Part shown: one piece after another, positions 1 through 11,180 of the stretch
Layout of the letters: every line of letters starts with the position of its first letter
How positions within the stretch are numbered: the first letter of the stretch is position 1
From: Euleptes europaea
Lineage: Eukaryota; Chordata; Lepidosauria; Squamata; Sphaerodactylidae
NCBI RefSeq assembly: GCF_029931775.1
Contig: NC_079324.1
Coordinates: 59,837,268 to 59,901,267, forward strand
Direction of reading: 5' to 3'
Length of the DNA: 64,000 nucleotides
Made by a program: the position numbers and the translations under genes
The notes under the pieces: model-generated
Told to the model about the DNA's origin: nothing
Databases searched by the model: none
The model's input: the letters and a program-made list of their open reading frames with translations, nothing else

Positions 1-2
1 AG

Positions 3-552
3 GAAAACACACAATGCAGCAGGAACTCAAACAAGCAAAGCTCATGAAACAAATTGTTGCAAAGATGGCGGAATACAGTCAAGTTTGCCAATGTGGGGTA
101 GTGAGTGTTTAGAAAACACATAATGCAGAAGGAACTCAGACAAGTAAAGCTTGTGAAACAAATTGTTGCAAAGATAAGAACATAAGAAAATCCATGCTGG
201 ATCAGACCAAGGCCCATCAAGTCCAGCAGTCTGTGAACACAGTGGCCAACCAGGTGCCTCTAGGAAGCCCACAAACAAGACTGCAGCAGCATTTATCCTG
301 CCTGTGTTCCACAGCACCTGATATAATAGGCATGCTCCTCTGATCCTGGAGAGAATAGGTTTGCATCATGACTAGCATTAATTTTGACTGGTAGCCATGG
401 ATAGCCCTCTCCTCCATGAACATGTCCACTCCCCTCTTAAAGCCTTTCAAGTTGGCAGCTATCACCACATCCTGAGGCAGGGAGTTCCACAATGGTGGAA
501 TACAGGTGGTGTAATACAGTCAAGTTTGCCAGTGTGGGGTAGTGAGTGTTTA
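3..552. repeat. Minisatellite with ~110-bp unit, split by a LINE
   Basis: A block at 3-66 is repeated at 113-175 (period 110). The second half of the unit, at about 68-112, recurs at 508-551. The missing piece between 175 and 508 is a CR1-like LINE fragment, so the LINE landed inside the second unit of an existing tandem repeat. No coding potential is seen. Confidence 0.7.
176..495 (-). mobile_element. CR1-like LINE 3' fragment (TTCTTATG-tail family)
   Basis: Read on the - strand, this is the 3' end of a CR1-like LINE whose last bases are a degenerate TTCTTATG repeat (seen here as AAGAACATAAG at 176). The same family recurs at 13907, 17165, 24193, 43678 and 44965. The translated remnant carries a WNSLPQDV-type motif like the C-terminal end of CR1/L2 ORF2. 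It is 5'-truncated. Confidence 0.7.
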
Positions 553-1615
553 GATTTAGGTTGGAACTAGACAACACAGCAAACTTGGGCTTGCTTTGAA
601 AGCAGCAGGTCCGTGCATTTCATTTTCCCCAGAGCCCCTGTCTCTCACACAATATCTAGAAGTACAAAATGCATGATATGACACAGGGCTCGTTTCAGAT
701 TTTGGGGGGCCTTGGGCAAAGAGTGCCCCTCCTCTCCTCCGTGTACCACCAGGCCCCTTTCTCATTCCTCCCTTTCCACCCACCGACTCACATTGCCTGT
801 GTATCCTTTCCCCACTCCTTCATGAGCCCACTCACTACCCGGGCTCACGGATTCTTGCATTACCCATGTGTGAGAGGCTAGATGGTATCTTATTGGAAAT
901 TTCAGGAAGGTTTTTTTGATCCACAAGGGGGTGGGAAAGAGATTAAATCCCCTGACACGTAGGGGTGTGTGTGTCCAGTTTTGCAGGCCCACTATGGCTG
1001 ATTCCATTGGGAGAAAAGAGCTCTCAAACCTGAACTGCATCTTAATGGCCGCCATTGCCACATGGAGCAGACAAAGATGCCAAGGTAATGGATAGCTTTT
1101 AGAAACCTAACTTCTGGGCTAAAGTGTCTGCCTTAGAATAAGACCAGCTAGGGCACGTATAGATGGAGGGACGGAAATTGTGCTTTTGCACCTTTCTTTT
1201 GTATTCTTTGCTCAGTCCATTGCTGTGCAGAGTACGTGTGTGGCCTTTTTACTTTTAATAAATTCTTTACTATTTTAAGTGCAGGTAGTTGTTTTCCATA
1301 CTACACAGTGTAGTCCACCATTTAAACACACTGTTCAAAAACAGTGCCATATAAACACACTGTTCAAAAAGAGCGCCACGGAAAGGAGGTGATCAGTTGC
1401 CATATTGTTAATTCACTGGGAATGTGCAAGTATGGTAACCAGCCTCTAGGTAGCAGGAGATCCAGACAGTAGGTGGAGCCTTCCAACAGCAATGTGGTAG
1501 AGAAGCTGGGGATACTAGCCCTCTTGTTGGGTAATTCCTAAAACACCTAAAAATCTTGGATTGCCAAACTGAGCGGTGCTCAGCCATTCTGCCATAGAAG
1601 TCTAAAATGCATGGG
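553..1615. other. Unassigned intergenic DNA
   Basis: No convincing exon, RNA gene or recognised repeat. Short open frames here have no recognisable domain. Confidence 0.4.
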
Positions 1616-1712
1616 GGTGGATTCTGCTGTGGCTCACGAAAACTCCTTTTGTTAGTCTTTAAGGTGCTACTGGGCTCTTGCTCGTTTCTACTAATGTGGC
1701 TATTCATCGTGA
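1616..1712 (+). mobile_element. Fragment of the fold-back (Penelope-like) family, single arm
   Basis: It matches the right arm and tail of the elements at 27391-27588 and 57715-57977, including the CTCACGAAA core and the TTAGTCTTTAAGGTGCTACT block. The inverted left arm is absent. Confidence 0.6.
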
Positions 1713-2432
1713 TCTCTCTCCAAGGAAAAGGTGGACAGCCCAAACATTTGTCTGCTACTGTCATTATTACAGAAAGAAAATTCTACTGCTTGCCAGAGTT
1801 TACTAGAGCCAAAAGCTGTACTAGCAGTCATATTGGACAAATTTGCTTATATATGTGGCAATAAATGTCCTACATTTGGAGAAGGCTGACAGTCATGTGT
1901 GGAATGCTGATAATACCAGACAAATTTTGCAAACATCCAAAGAGATTTACCATCAAATGCTGACAGCTACCTAAATATAATTGTCCGCATTCTTTGGTCT
2001 GTGTCCAAAACACAGGGGAAGGAAAGCTATTTTTGGATACTCCCAAAGTTCACCGGGGATTATCAGCATTCGCATGTGAATTAGGGATACAATGGAATTT
2101 GACTGTCTAAATTTATCTCCTGATTTCGGAGAGGAAAATTACCTGTTCTTATATCCAAAGTAGCAATCCTCCATTGTCTCTGTTTTTGATTACTTTCTGG
2201 ATTTTCTATAGAAGGCTGTAAACATGTAGTTAGATAAAGTGATCCCTTCCCCCAGTTGATTCATGTATTTTTCCTTCCTCTGCATGACCAAACTACATAT
2301 GTGCATTGATAAAACATTGCAAAAAAGAGGGTGAGAGGTACCGTTCATACAGGCTGTTTTGGATTAATTTAAAGACATTTCCATTCCAGAAGGCCTTGGA
2401 GCAGAATTAATCAATTGTAAGACTATGACTGT
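1713..2432. other. Unassigned intergenic DNA
   Basis: AT-rich DNA in which I see no gene or recognised repeat. Confidence 0.35.
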
Positions 2433-2589
2433 TGTGTTAGATTACCATACCAACTCGCATAGTATGGCCACTCTGTAATATATAAATTTATATATAAATA
2501 TATAAATCACTCAACTTTACAGAGTGGCCATACTATGCGAGTTGGTTTGCTATAATACAGAGCATACACATGATTGTGTTAGATTACCA
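2433..2589. mobile_element. Small fold-back element with perfect 29-bp palindrome and 15-bp flanking repeats
   Basis: The arms 2450-2478 and 2517-2545 are perfect inverted repeats (29/29) around a 38-bp AT-rich loop. A 29-bp unpaired tail follows. The whole is flanked by TGTGTTAGATTACCA at 2433-2447 and 2575-2589 (15/15), which looks like a target-site duplication from target-primed retrotransposition. Confidence 0.65.
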
Positions 2590-2923
2590 CGACATTTTTA
2601 TTGGTAAATATTTAAAATACTTTTTGTATGAATGTTAATTTGTTGATTTTTTTTTTTTTAAATTAGGATGTTGTGATCGGTAAAATGGACTCAGAGGAGA
2701 AATTATTACCCTTCTTTTAGCTACTGTACCAGGCTGATCAACAGATTCAGTCACCCTTTTTGTTATTGGGAATAATGTTTGTATTACTGAATGCATGGCC
2801 ATCTTTTTAAAAGTAGCCATCGAGAGGGAAACTGGCTGATGAAGGGATCTGGATAACTTACAATATGTGTATTTGCTCTGATAACTAATTCAAGGGTTAT
2901 ATTTTATCGCCCAAAGAGGTCAG
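2590..2923. other. Unassigned intergenic DNA
   Basis: AT-rich; no gene or recognised repeat seen. Confidence 0.35.
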
Positions 2924-3030
2924 AGGTCCCCAACATGGTGTCCAGGGCGCCATGGTGCCTACAGACACCTTTCCTGATGTCTGCCAAGTGTTTGGAGAAA
3001 GTGGGCATGGCCAGGTGGGCAGGCACATCA
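2924..3030 (-). mobile_element. hAT MITE fragment, same family as 46021-46294
   Basis: It begins with GGTCCCCAACATGGTG and follows the reverse complement of the element at 46021-46294 (GCCATGG, ACACCTTT and AAGTGGG blocks in the same order). Only one end is present. Confidence 0.6.
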
Positions 3031-3554
3031 CTGTGAAAAAGGTTCGGTGACAGGTGGGACACTTCAACATTACTGAGTTAGCAAAGGCAACATTTCCCGT
3101 GTCAAATAAGCTCACTGCGAACCAATGCATAAAACACACACTTGTCTGGATGGAATTTCACAGCTTCCCATTCCGGAGTCAAAACTACTTTTCTGTGTTG
3201 GGTGCTAAATTCCACTGCATCTCTACTGGATACCAGAGAGGGGAAAATATAAAAACCACTTTTCCTGTCTCTCAGGCACGCACAGGGTCCCTTACTTCTG
3301 ACGGGCACAGACCCTGCCAGTGGCTGCTGTTTCCTGGTACTTAAGCACTGAGCAGACCAATATTATTCTGTATATTTATTGAAACCATCCAGATAAGCGC
3401 TCAGAGACTTTTCTGGGGCTTGCCACATGCTGTGCCAATCTGAGGATAGATAATACTGAGCTGCTCCTTAAATCTTAAGGCAAGACTTCTTGTACCAGCA
3501 GGAAACTGTCTGAGCTCTAAAAGACACCAGGTCCCTGTCTGAGCCTCCTTCAAA

Positions 3555-4123
3555 AAGGATGCTGAGAGAATCGAGCGGGTGCCGAGGAGAGTGACGAGGA
3601 TGATAAGGGGCCTGGAGGCCAAGCCCTATGAGGAAAGGCTGAGGGAGTTGGGAATGTTTAGTCTGGAGAAGAGGAGGTTGAGGGGGGACAGGATTGCTCT
3701 CTTGAAGTATTTGAATGTTCAAGTTCTTGAGGGGCTGTCATATAGAGGATGGTGCCGACTCTGAGTTGTTTTCTATTGCCCAAGAAGGTCGGACCAGAAC
3801 CAACTGGCTGAAATTAAATCAAAAGAGTTTCCGTCTAGACATTAGAAAGAATTTTCTAACAGTTAGGGCAGTTCCTCAGTGGAATAGGCTTCCTCGGGAG
3901 GTGGTAAGCTCTCCTTTCATGGAGGTTTTTAAGAAGACGTTAGATGGCCATCTGTCAGCAATGCTGATTCTGTGACCTTAGGCAGATGATGAGAGGGAGG
4001 GCATCTTGGGCATCTTCTGGTCACTGGGGGTGTGGGGGGGGGGAGGTAGTTGTGAATTTCCTGCATTGTGCAGGGGGTTGGACTTGATGACCCTGGTGGT
4101 CCCTTCCAAATCTATGATTCTAT
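3555..4123 (+). mobile_element. CR1 LINE, 5'-truncated 3' end
   Basis: It encodes remnants of the CR1 ORF2 C-terminus ([21 protein letters not shown], then [20 protein letters not shown]), followed by the 3' UTR and the terminal CR1 repeat TCTATGATTCTATGA at 4111-4125. The frame is broken by small indels. There is no coding function. Confidence 0.85.
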
Positions 4124-4255
4124 GAAGGGCTGTCGCTTAGAGGAGGGCAGGGAGCTGTTCCTGTTGGCAGCAGAGGAGAGGACTCGCAATAATGGGTTTA
4201 AATTGTGGGAGGAAAGGTACCAGCTGCATATTAGGAAAAAAATTTTTACAATATG
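4124..4255 (+). mobile_element. Second CR1 subfamily fragment
   Basis: It starts at AGGGCTGTCGCTTAGAGGAGG directly after the terminal repeat of the previous CR1. It matches the opposite-strand CR1 at 33073-33200 (RELFLLAAE then NNGLKLWEE). It is truncated at both ends and abuts a SINE. Confidence 0.65.
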
Positions 4256-4262
4256 AGTTGTT

Positions 4263-4335
4263 TGAGTGGGGAATCAAACCTAGTTCTCCAGATCAGAGCC
4301 CACAGCTCTTAACCACTACACCACGCTGGCTCTGG
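4263..4335 (-). mobile_element. tRNA-derived SINE head (type A)
   Basis: The reverse complement begins AGCCAGCGTGGTGTAGTGG, the tRNA-like A box, and includes the B-box region. Only the tRNA-like head is present. Confidence 0.7.
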
Positions 4336-5008
4336 TATAAGCTTTTGAGAGTCAAAGCTCCCTTCATCTGCTACAAGTAGGAATGGATATCCCTGATTTT
4401 CTCCGTATGTTCAATAAATAAAAGTCTCCACATGTGCTGGGACGCACATGCATCCATGAGAACAATTTTCTCTTTATTTTTGTTTAGTTCTTCTACTGTT
4501 TCTCCCTACTATGAGCTCTGGAAGTAACTTGATTTTAACTCAAATATGAAATTGTTATTTCATGTTCTGTTTTCCCTGGAGACATCCCTGGTTCAGGTGG
4601 AGAGATGTGTTCAGAAGTTTGGTGCTTCCCTCGTGCGCAGGGGCCTAATTCAGATCAGGACCATGGTGTGCTGAGAGAGGAGGCTTAGACTTTCCCCTCC
4701 TGGACTATTTTTCTAGCCTGAGAGGGCCCCAGGAAACCACTATTTGCTGTGTTGTGTAAACATAAAGTGCAGCTAATCTGGACACTTGCACCCCTCCAGT
4801 GGCAAATAGCACCTCTCCCCCTCACATGGGAACATCCTTGGGGAAAATATAACACGTAGTAAGGCCCTGAGTTCCACAACAACATCATCAACCACAACAT
4901 AGCACATGGAATAATTAAAACCTCCCCAATAGGCCACAAGGAAAACAGATTTTTACAACCTCTTTAAGAGCCAGGAAGAATTCAGCAAGGGGAGTTTCCC
5001 TGTGGAGG
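4336..5008. other. Unassigned intergenic DNA
   Basis: No exon or known repeat recognised. Confidence 0.35.
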
Positions 5009-5016
5009 GGGGTTCC

Positions 5017-5199
5017 TAGGGTTGCCAGCTCCTGGTTGGGAAATACCTGGAGATTTTTGGGGCAGAGTCTGGGGGAGGGTGGGGTTTGGGGAGGGGACTT
5101 CAATGCCATGGAGTCCAATTGCCAAAGCGGCCATTTCGGCTGGAGATCAGTTGTAATAGCAGGAGATCGCCAGCTAGTACCTGGAGGTTGGCATCCCTA
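5017..5199 (-). mobile_element. hAT-type MITE ('GGTTGCC' family) with perfect 8-bp TSD
   Basis: The terminal inverted repeats are TAGGGTTGCCA and TGGCATCCCTA. The element is 183 bp and is flanked by GGGGTTCC at 5009-5016 and 5200-5207 (8/8). The 8-bp duplication and TIR form point to the hAT superfamily. No transposase frame is present. Confidence 0.8.
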
Positions 5200-5929
5200 G
5201 GGGTTCCAAAGACAGGTGCCGCTACTACTACTTTCTGTTTGCAACAGAAAGGCAGGGTACGTGAAATGCATAAAGTTTATCCAGAATACCATTCAAAAAT
5301 TTCTGAACTTTAGGGCATTTAGATTCCGGGACAGACTTTCTAGCTAGCAGGTCTGAGTGAAGGTATTTCTCAGTCCCTTGAGCTTCCATCCTAATTTCAC
5401 TTTCACAGTTGAAGACTCTCACGGCCAAATAAATCTTTTGCCTGACTCTTCTGAAGCCCACAACTCTCTGTGTAATGCCTGTTATGTCTGCTCCGAGGAA
5501 AGGGGGAGAGGCTGAAAAGCCGTGGCTTGTGTCAGGCAGCCAACATCAGAAGTACCACCCCAGCAGAAACCATAAAAAGGAGATTATTGTTTCTACGGCA
5601 GTCGGTTCCAATGGGTTTTCCAAAAGTCACGCAAGGTCCGCCTACAAAAGAAGCATTGTCTGAGGGGCAGGAAATCCTTTCCTAAGGCATGTGGAAGGGG
5701 GCGGGGTGGGTAAAAAAAGATGGAGCAATTCATTCCTGCCTCTCTCCAAGCCGCATACAGGGAAGATAGGCTCGTGTCTGAAATAGGTCTCTTGGCATCA
5801 GTTGGCACAGGAAGGGGCGAAAGAGGGCCAAGCCGGGAACTTTTGGCATTATTTTGAGGGCAGTTCTAAATATAAACAGCTGTGGCTATAAGCAGAAAGT
5901 CACAAAGCAAAGTCGAGGTGGGTCGTGAA

Positions 5930-6003
5930 GAGGAGAAGACTGAGAGGTGATATGAAAACCATCTTCAAGTACTTCAAGGGCTGTCATCTAGAGGAGGGTG
6001 CAA
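5930..6003 (+). mobile_element. CR1 LINE fragment
   Basis: It matches the CR1 block encoding RRRLRGDMKTIFKYFKGCHLEEG. Truncated at both ends. Confidence 0.6.
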
Positions 6004-6366
6004 GGTTCCTAGCATCCCAAATGCCGGAAATGATTGGACAAGGCCTGATGATATCACAGTTGGGGATCTAGTGATGCCACTGGAGGGGCCTAGTGACATC
6101 ACACTGAATAGCAGTAATGGTAGGTAGCACTTCCCCTCAGCACTAAGAATTGCACCACAATGAATCTGTGAATGTGTACATTCACATGCATGTGGCTTTG
6201 AAGAGAAGGAACGCTCATCATACACACAAATTTAAAGTGGAAATTAACTATGCCCTAAATGTCAAATATAATTGAGCTGTTAGTGCCATATTACTGCCTC
6301 CAGTCTTGTTTATATACGTAATGATTACCACAAGCAGCCATGACAGGCATTTTAGGAGAAGCCATC

Positions 6367-6588
6367 TAAGGTGGCCAACCTTCAGGTGGTGGCTGGAGAT
6401 CTGCTGGGATTACAACTGATCTCCAGGCAAGAGAGATCCATTCCCCTTGAGAAAACGGCCGCTTTGGAAGGTGGAATCTATGGCATTATACCCCCATTGA
6501 AGTCCCTCCCCACCCCAAACCCAGCCCTCCTCAGCCTCCACCCCCCAAAACCTCCAGGTATTTCCCAACCCAGAGCTGGCAACATCTA
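6367..6588 (+). mobile_element. hAT-type MITE ('GGTTGCC' family) with perfect 8-bp TSD
   Basis: It is flanked by AAGCCATC at 6359-6366 and 6589-6596 (8/8). The ends are degenerate TIRs TAAGGTGGCCAAC and CTGGCAACATCTA. The interior matches the family consensus (TCTCCAGG, GGCATTATA, CCAAACCCAGCCCTCC). Confidence 0.8.
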
Positions 6589-6596
6589 AAGCCATC

Positions 6597-7260
6597 ATAT
6601 GTCTGTGTTTGTTGAGGGGCCTGAGATTTCACCCTGTTGTATTTTAAGTCCTAGGTGCCCAAGTATTCGTGCCCAATATTCCAGGGTGGGCACTGACAGT
6701 TATTCCACTCACAGTAAAGTCCAACATAGCCTTATTTGCTTGTTCTTGTAATGCTTGTACTTACCGAACATAAAGCCGCAACCTCCTTAGCAGCAGTGAT
6801 AATGTTTCATTCAACAAAACGCTTGAATTCTTTCTCAAAAGAAGCCATCCCAAAGGAGCTGAGGTTTATGTTAAGGGATTGGGGGTGTGGGGGGTGTAGC
6901 AAGGCCAAAGATCTGTACGGTGCTAAGATTTAGTATAATCCAGCTATACCTAATTCAGCATGTAAAGTTTTGTGTGCTTTCCTTGGGAACTTCATTTCAT
7001 GCTTTGCCAAAGACTTTTTCGTTTTTCATGTTCTCAAAAATGATTAGCATTTGTACTGAAGTATAGAATGATCAAGTCACAGAGAGTATATCTGTTATAT
7101 AGCAAGCCATCAGCCATCCAGGAAAACATTATTTGCTTATCATCATACTTTAAGTCCTTTGTTGATTTAGGATACCTATATTCTTCCTCCAAGAGATATT
7201 GCATGCCATAAGATGGTGGGGTAGGATTAAAAAACATGTGAATGGTGTGTGTGTGGGGGG
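6597..7260. other. Unassigned intergenic DNA
   Basis: No exon or recognised repeat. Confidence 0.35.
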
Positions 7261-7465
7261 TAGGGTTGCCACCAGGTACTAGCTGGAGGTCTCCTACTAT
7301 TACAACTGATCTCCAGCCGATAGAGATCAGTTCCCCTGGAGAAAATGGCCGCTTTGGCAATTGGACTCTACGGCATTGAAGTCCCTCCCCTCCCCAAACC
7401 CTGCCCTCCTCAGGCTCCGCCCCAAAAACCTCCCACTGGTGGCAAAGAGGGACCTGGCCACCCTA
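7261..7465 (+). mobile_element. hAT-type MITE ('GGTTGCC' family)
   Basis: Ends TAGGGTTGCCACC and TGGCCACCCTA. The interior is the family consensus. No clear target duplication can be read. Confidence 0.75.
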
Positions 7466-7565
7466 CTAATAGTGCTTTTATTACATGGAGAAGAGGACAA
7501 CAATATGGTAAGCTACTTTGGGCCCTCACTGGAAAGGAAAGATTAGTATGTACAAATAAACAAAT

Positions 7566-7776
7566 GCCAGTGTGGTGTAGTAGAAGGTTCAGACTAGAAT
7601 CTGAGAACACCCACGTTGAAATCCCCACTCTGCCATGGAAGCTTATTGAGAGACCTCGGGCCAACCACACACAGGGTTGTTGTGAAGACAAAATGGAGGG
7701 TAGGAGAATGATGTATACCGTTGCGAGTCCCCATTGCGGAGAACAGTCGGGTGTAAATGAAGCAAATAAATAATAA
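7566..7776 (+). mobile_element. tRNA-derived SINE (type B, AAATAA tail)
   Basis: Head GCCAGTGTGGTGTAGTAG, then the B-box region, the GGGTTGTTGTGA block, and an AAATAAATAATAA tail. Essentially full length but diverged. Confidence 0.75.
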
Positions 7777-8616
7777 TGCATGCATACATGCCAAAATGGG
7801 AGGTTTTTTACACCTACCTGCAAACCACTCCTTCCAAACTAGACATTCATTCCCTAGCACCATATAGGGCAATATGCATGGTTAATTTACAGTGATAGAA
7901 AAGTACTCTGCACAGATACAGAGAATATTTGCAGTCCTGGCATTCAAAGCAGTATTTCTTTTTGATTCACATTTAGTTAGAGCCACTCAAATACCTTCTT
8001 TTTCTACAGTGAGATGGTGGGGCTTAAGGCATCCTGGATATAATGCCTGCTCAACCCTCTGGGCTTCTGCAGGGAAGTATTTCTTTTTCTGTAGCGAGAC
8101 GTTCTGGAGTTTAATCCCATTTGGGTGGGGGGGATAAGGACAGGTGCTTAATGGTGCTTATTCATCGGTGAGTAAAAGCATTCTTTCCTACAGGTGGCTT
8201 GCAATTAATGATTAAAAGCAAATACCCAGCTGAGTAAAAATGAGCACTCCTTTTTCTGCTCCTGGTGTACCTCCAAGGTCCCACCGACACCTGAGGCAAA
8301 TCTCCCACTGTAGAAAAGGGCAACCCCCCAAAAAAAGTATACATCTCATCCAGATTTTCTGCCTGATGTTCTCACTTGACATTAATGTCTCGCAGATGTT
8401 GAAAAGGAGAAACAAACTAGAAAAAAAGCGAAGTGCCGTGGGATACAGTAGGTGGGAATGAATGCAGTCTGCAAGGGTTTAATTGACTCACCTCCTGCTG
8501 TCTTGCAGCTTCTCCTCCACCATTCCTTCCCAGGAAAACCACTTGGACCTTTCTCATACATCTCTGAACGAAAGGGGTTAGAACAGGGGTTCTCAATGCG
8601 GTGGTTGACCTAGGGT
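7777..8616. other. Unassigned intergenic DNA
   Basis: A short hAT-like end (ACAGGGGTTCTCAA) is visible near 8584. Otherwise nothing is recognised. Confidence 0.35.
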
Positions 8617-8624
8617 AGTTAACC

Positions 8625-9044
8625 TAGGGTTGTGAGTTCCAAGTGGGGAAATTCTTGGAGGTTTGGGGTGGAGCCTGGAGAGGGCAGGGTTTGGGGCAGG
8701 TAGGGACCTCATTGGGATATAATGCCATAGAGCAGAGGCTCCAAAGCAGCCATTTTTTTCCAGGGGAACTGATCTCCAGAGTCTGAAGTAGGTCCCTCTT
8801 CGCCACCGGTGGGAGGTTTTGGGGGCGGAGCCGAGGAGGGCAGGGTTTGGGGAGGGGCTTCAGTGCCATAGAGTCCAATTGCCCAAGCAGCCATTTTCTC
8901 CAGGTGAACTGATCTCTATTGGCTGGAGATCAGTTGTAATAGTAGGAGCTCTCCAGCCAGTACCGGGAGGTTGGCAACCCTAGTCTGAAGATTGGTTGTA
9001 AATGCAAGAAATCTCCAGGCCCCACCTGGAAGTTGGTAACCCTA
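8625..9044 (-). mobile_element. hAT-type MITE ('GGTTGCC' family), outer copy of a nested pair
   Basis: It begins CTAGGGTTGTGA and ends GTTGGTAACCCTA. It is flanked by AGTTAACC (8617-8624) and AGTTAAGC (9045-9052), 7/8 matching. It is interrupted by a second copy of its own family at 8789-8982. Confidence 0.75.
8789..8982 (-). mobile_element. hAT-type MITE ('GGTTGCC' family) inserted in a sister copy
   Basis: Flanked by GTCTGAAG at 8781-8788 and 8983-8990 (8/8), both inside the outer MITE. It is therefore the younger of the two. It ends GTTGGCAACCCTA. Confidence 0.8.
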
Positions 9045-9052
9045 AGTTAAGC

Positions 9053-9650
9053 AGATTTGGCTATGTGGTGGTATAAGAAAGGGCAAGTGTAAATGTACAC
9101 GCCTTTTTTTTGTAAATAGCAGGAAAAACTCTTTGGGGGGAAAGGGGGGCATTTTTTTTTTGACACTGAAGAAAATGTTCCCTTCAACCCGATTAGTTTC
9201 AGCCCGAAGGCTTTGCTTTATTTTTACCTTGTCACAGCGAGGGACTTGCAGAGGAGCTGTGGAGGGGCGGGAGAGAAATTCCACACGTGGGCTTCCTCTG
9301 AACGGTCGCTAGCTCCGGTCTGCTGCACCGTCTGAAACTTGTATTAAAAGCCCCGTTTCAATCAAGGTAACCATTCTGCTCTGCCAGCCAAGATAAATAT
9401 TGGGTTTTATTTTCAGACCATTAAGAGCAGTCTCCCTCTACAGACCTGGTTTCCTTTCCTTTTTTTTGAACGGGCTCCTTTCAACTCTGTAGCCGCGGCA
9501 CCTTCGGCTCTTGCTCCGGGCTGGCAAACAAAACAATATTTGCTGAGACTTGGAAGATATTTTCTCGGGCCCAGCCCTGGCTTTTGGCCGCTGCCCCCTA
9601 ATTTCAGCCTTTCATAGGGCCAGATGACCTTTTTTGAGGGGGATCTGCTA
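9053..9650. other. Unassigned intergenic DNA
   Basis: Mixed composition; no exon or repeat recognised. Confidence 0.35.
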
Positions 9651-9651
9651 T

Positions 9652-9835
9652 GTTATATTTATTTATATGTATATATTTGGATTTGTATCCCGCCCTCCAT
9701 CCCAGCCAGGGCTGGGCTCAGGGCGGGTAACAACACAATATACCATACATATATTAAAACATCCAAATCCATACAATATTAATTAAAAATTACAATTGTC
9801 AGTTAAAAAACAATTTAAAATAAGAAGAAATGGTG
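9652..9835 (-). mobile_element. L2-like LINE 3' tail
   Basis: The reverse complement carries the CCGCCCTGAGCCC...GGGCGGGATACAAAT block followed by an ATAAATAAATA tail. This is the standard 3' end of reptile L2-type LINEs. Confidence 0.6.
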
Positions 9836-9920
9836 CGAAAATTCAGCCAACAGGGTCTATAGCCAACTCAGAAAAGAAGACTGTCAGGCTCCCCCCGCTT
9901 AGATGGTAACAACAGGAGAA

Positions 9921-10014
9921 GATAGAAGAAAGAAGAAGAAGAAACCGGCTTACAATCACCTTCCCTTCCCCTCCCCACCACAGACACCCTGTGAGGTAGG
10001 TGGGGCTGAGAGAA
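9921..10014 (-). mobile_element. tRNA-derived SINE (type A), 3' part only
   Basis: AGAAGAAGAAG, then GGCTTACAATCACCTTCC and GACACCCTGTGAGGTAGG: the reverse complement of the type A SINE 3' half. Confidence 0.7.
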
Positions 10015-10549
10015 GTTGGCTACCCCAGCTAGATGTTGATGGGGACTCACATTCTTGATCCTTGCATAAGTCTCTTTCCCAAATTTGCTGCAGGTTCCAA
10101 AGAAGAATGGGGGGGTGTTAACAGCAAGCCGTTGAGATGGGGTTTCAACAATCTCACACATTCTGGTGAGGTTTACTGATGATCCAAGTTCAAAGTCTCA
10201 AGGCTAAGTGGTTGCTTCTAACAAGAAAAGTGATATATTTGTGTGTGTGAAACACGAAGAGGGGGGGAGAGTATGTTGGACGCACGTCCAGTGGAATAAT
10301 ACCTCCCCGGCACATTTTGCTTGGCCAGGGGCCCTGTTTTATTTGGAGAACAATTGTGGACAATGAGAAGCGCTGAATACGATCATTTGCCTGACAGGTT
10401 TTGGATCGGCTTGTGGGGCAGGGTAGCAAATTCCATATGCCGGTGCAATAAAAAGGGCTGGGGTGGGAAAGGGAAGAGAGGAGGCACAGCCAGACACTGC
10501 GTGAGCTAGAATTCCCGATCGCTAGCTTGACACCACATGGGGTGCCAAG
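10015..10549. other. Unassigned intergenic DNA
   Basis: No exon or repeat recognised. Confidence 0.35.
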
Positions 10550-10682
10550 AGCCAGCATGGTGTAGTGGTTAAGAATGGTGGACTCTAATCTGGACAGCCA
10601 GGTTCGTTTCCCCACTCCTCCACATAAGCAGCAGACTCTTAATCTGGAGAATCAGGTTTGTTTCCCGACTCCTCCTCCACTC
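10550..10682 (+). mobile_element. tRNA-derived SINE (type A), 3'-truncated
   Basis: Head AGCCAGCATGGTGTAGTGG with B box GGTTCGTTTCC. The body stops before the conserved 3' half. Confidence 0.7.
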
Positions 10683-10961
10683 TAGGGTACACTGCCTTTG
10701 TGTTCAAAGTATCAACCCCGAGGGCCAAACCGGACAAAACTTATGGGAGTTTCATGTCTGGAGTTCCCAAAATTAAAAAAAAAAAAAGACACCCTCATTC
10801 ATTAGGCATGTGGATGTCTGAGTTGGGCTGGGACCAGAATGCGGCATGAGAGAAGGACAGGGGGACTAACTTTTCTCCCCTCCCTGCACCATGTTCCTGA
10901 TCTAGACCAGTCCCTGGGAGCCCATGTTTGCTCAGCATACAAGTATATATATGTTGATACC

Positions 10962-11180
10962 TAGGGTTTCTAACCTCCAGGTGGTAGCTGGAGATCTCCT
11001 GGGGCTACAACTAATCTCCAGGTAACAGAGGTCAGTTTCCCTGGAGAAAATGACTGCTTTGGACAGTGGACTCTAGGGCATTATACTCTGCTGAATTCCC
11101 TACCTTCCCCAAACCCCAAACTCCCCACACTCCACCCCCAAAATCTTCAGCAATTTCCCAGCCTGGAGCTGGCAACCCTA
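10962..11180 (+). mobile_element. hAT-type MITE ('GGTTGCC' family)
   Basis: Starts TAGGGTTTCTAACC and ends GCTGGCAACCCTA, with the family interior. No target duplication is readable. Confidence 0.75.
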
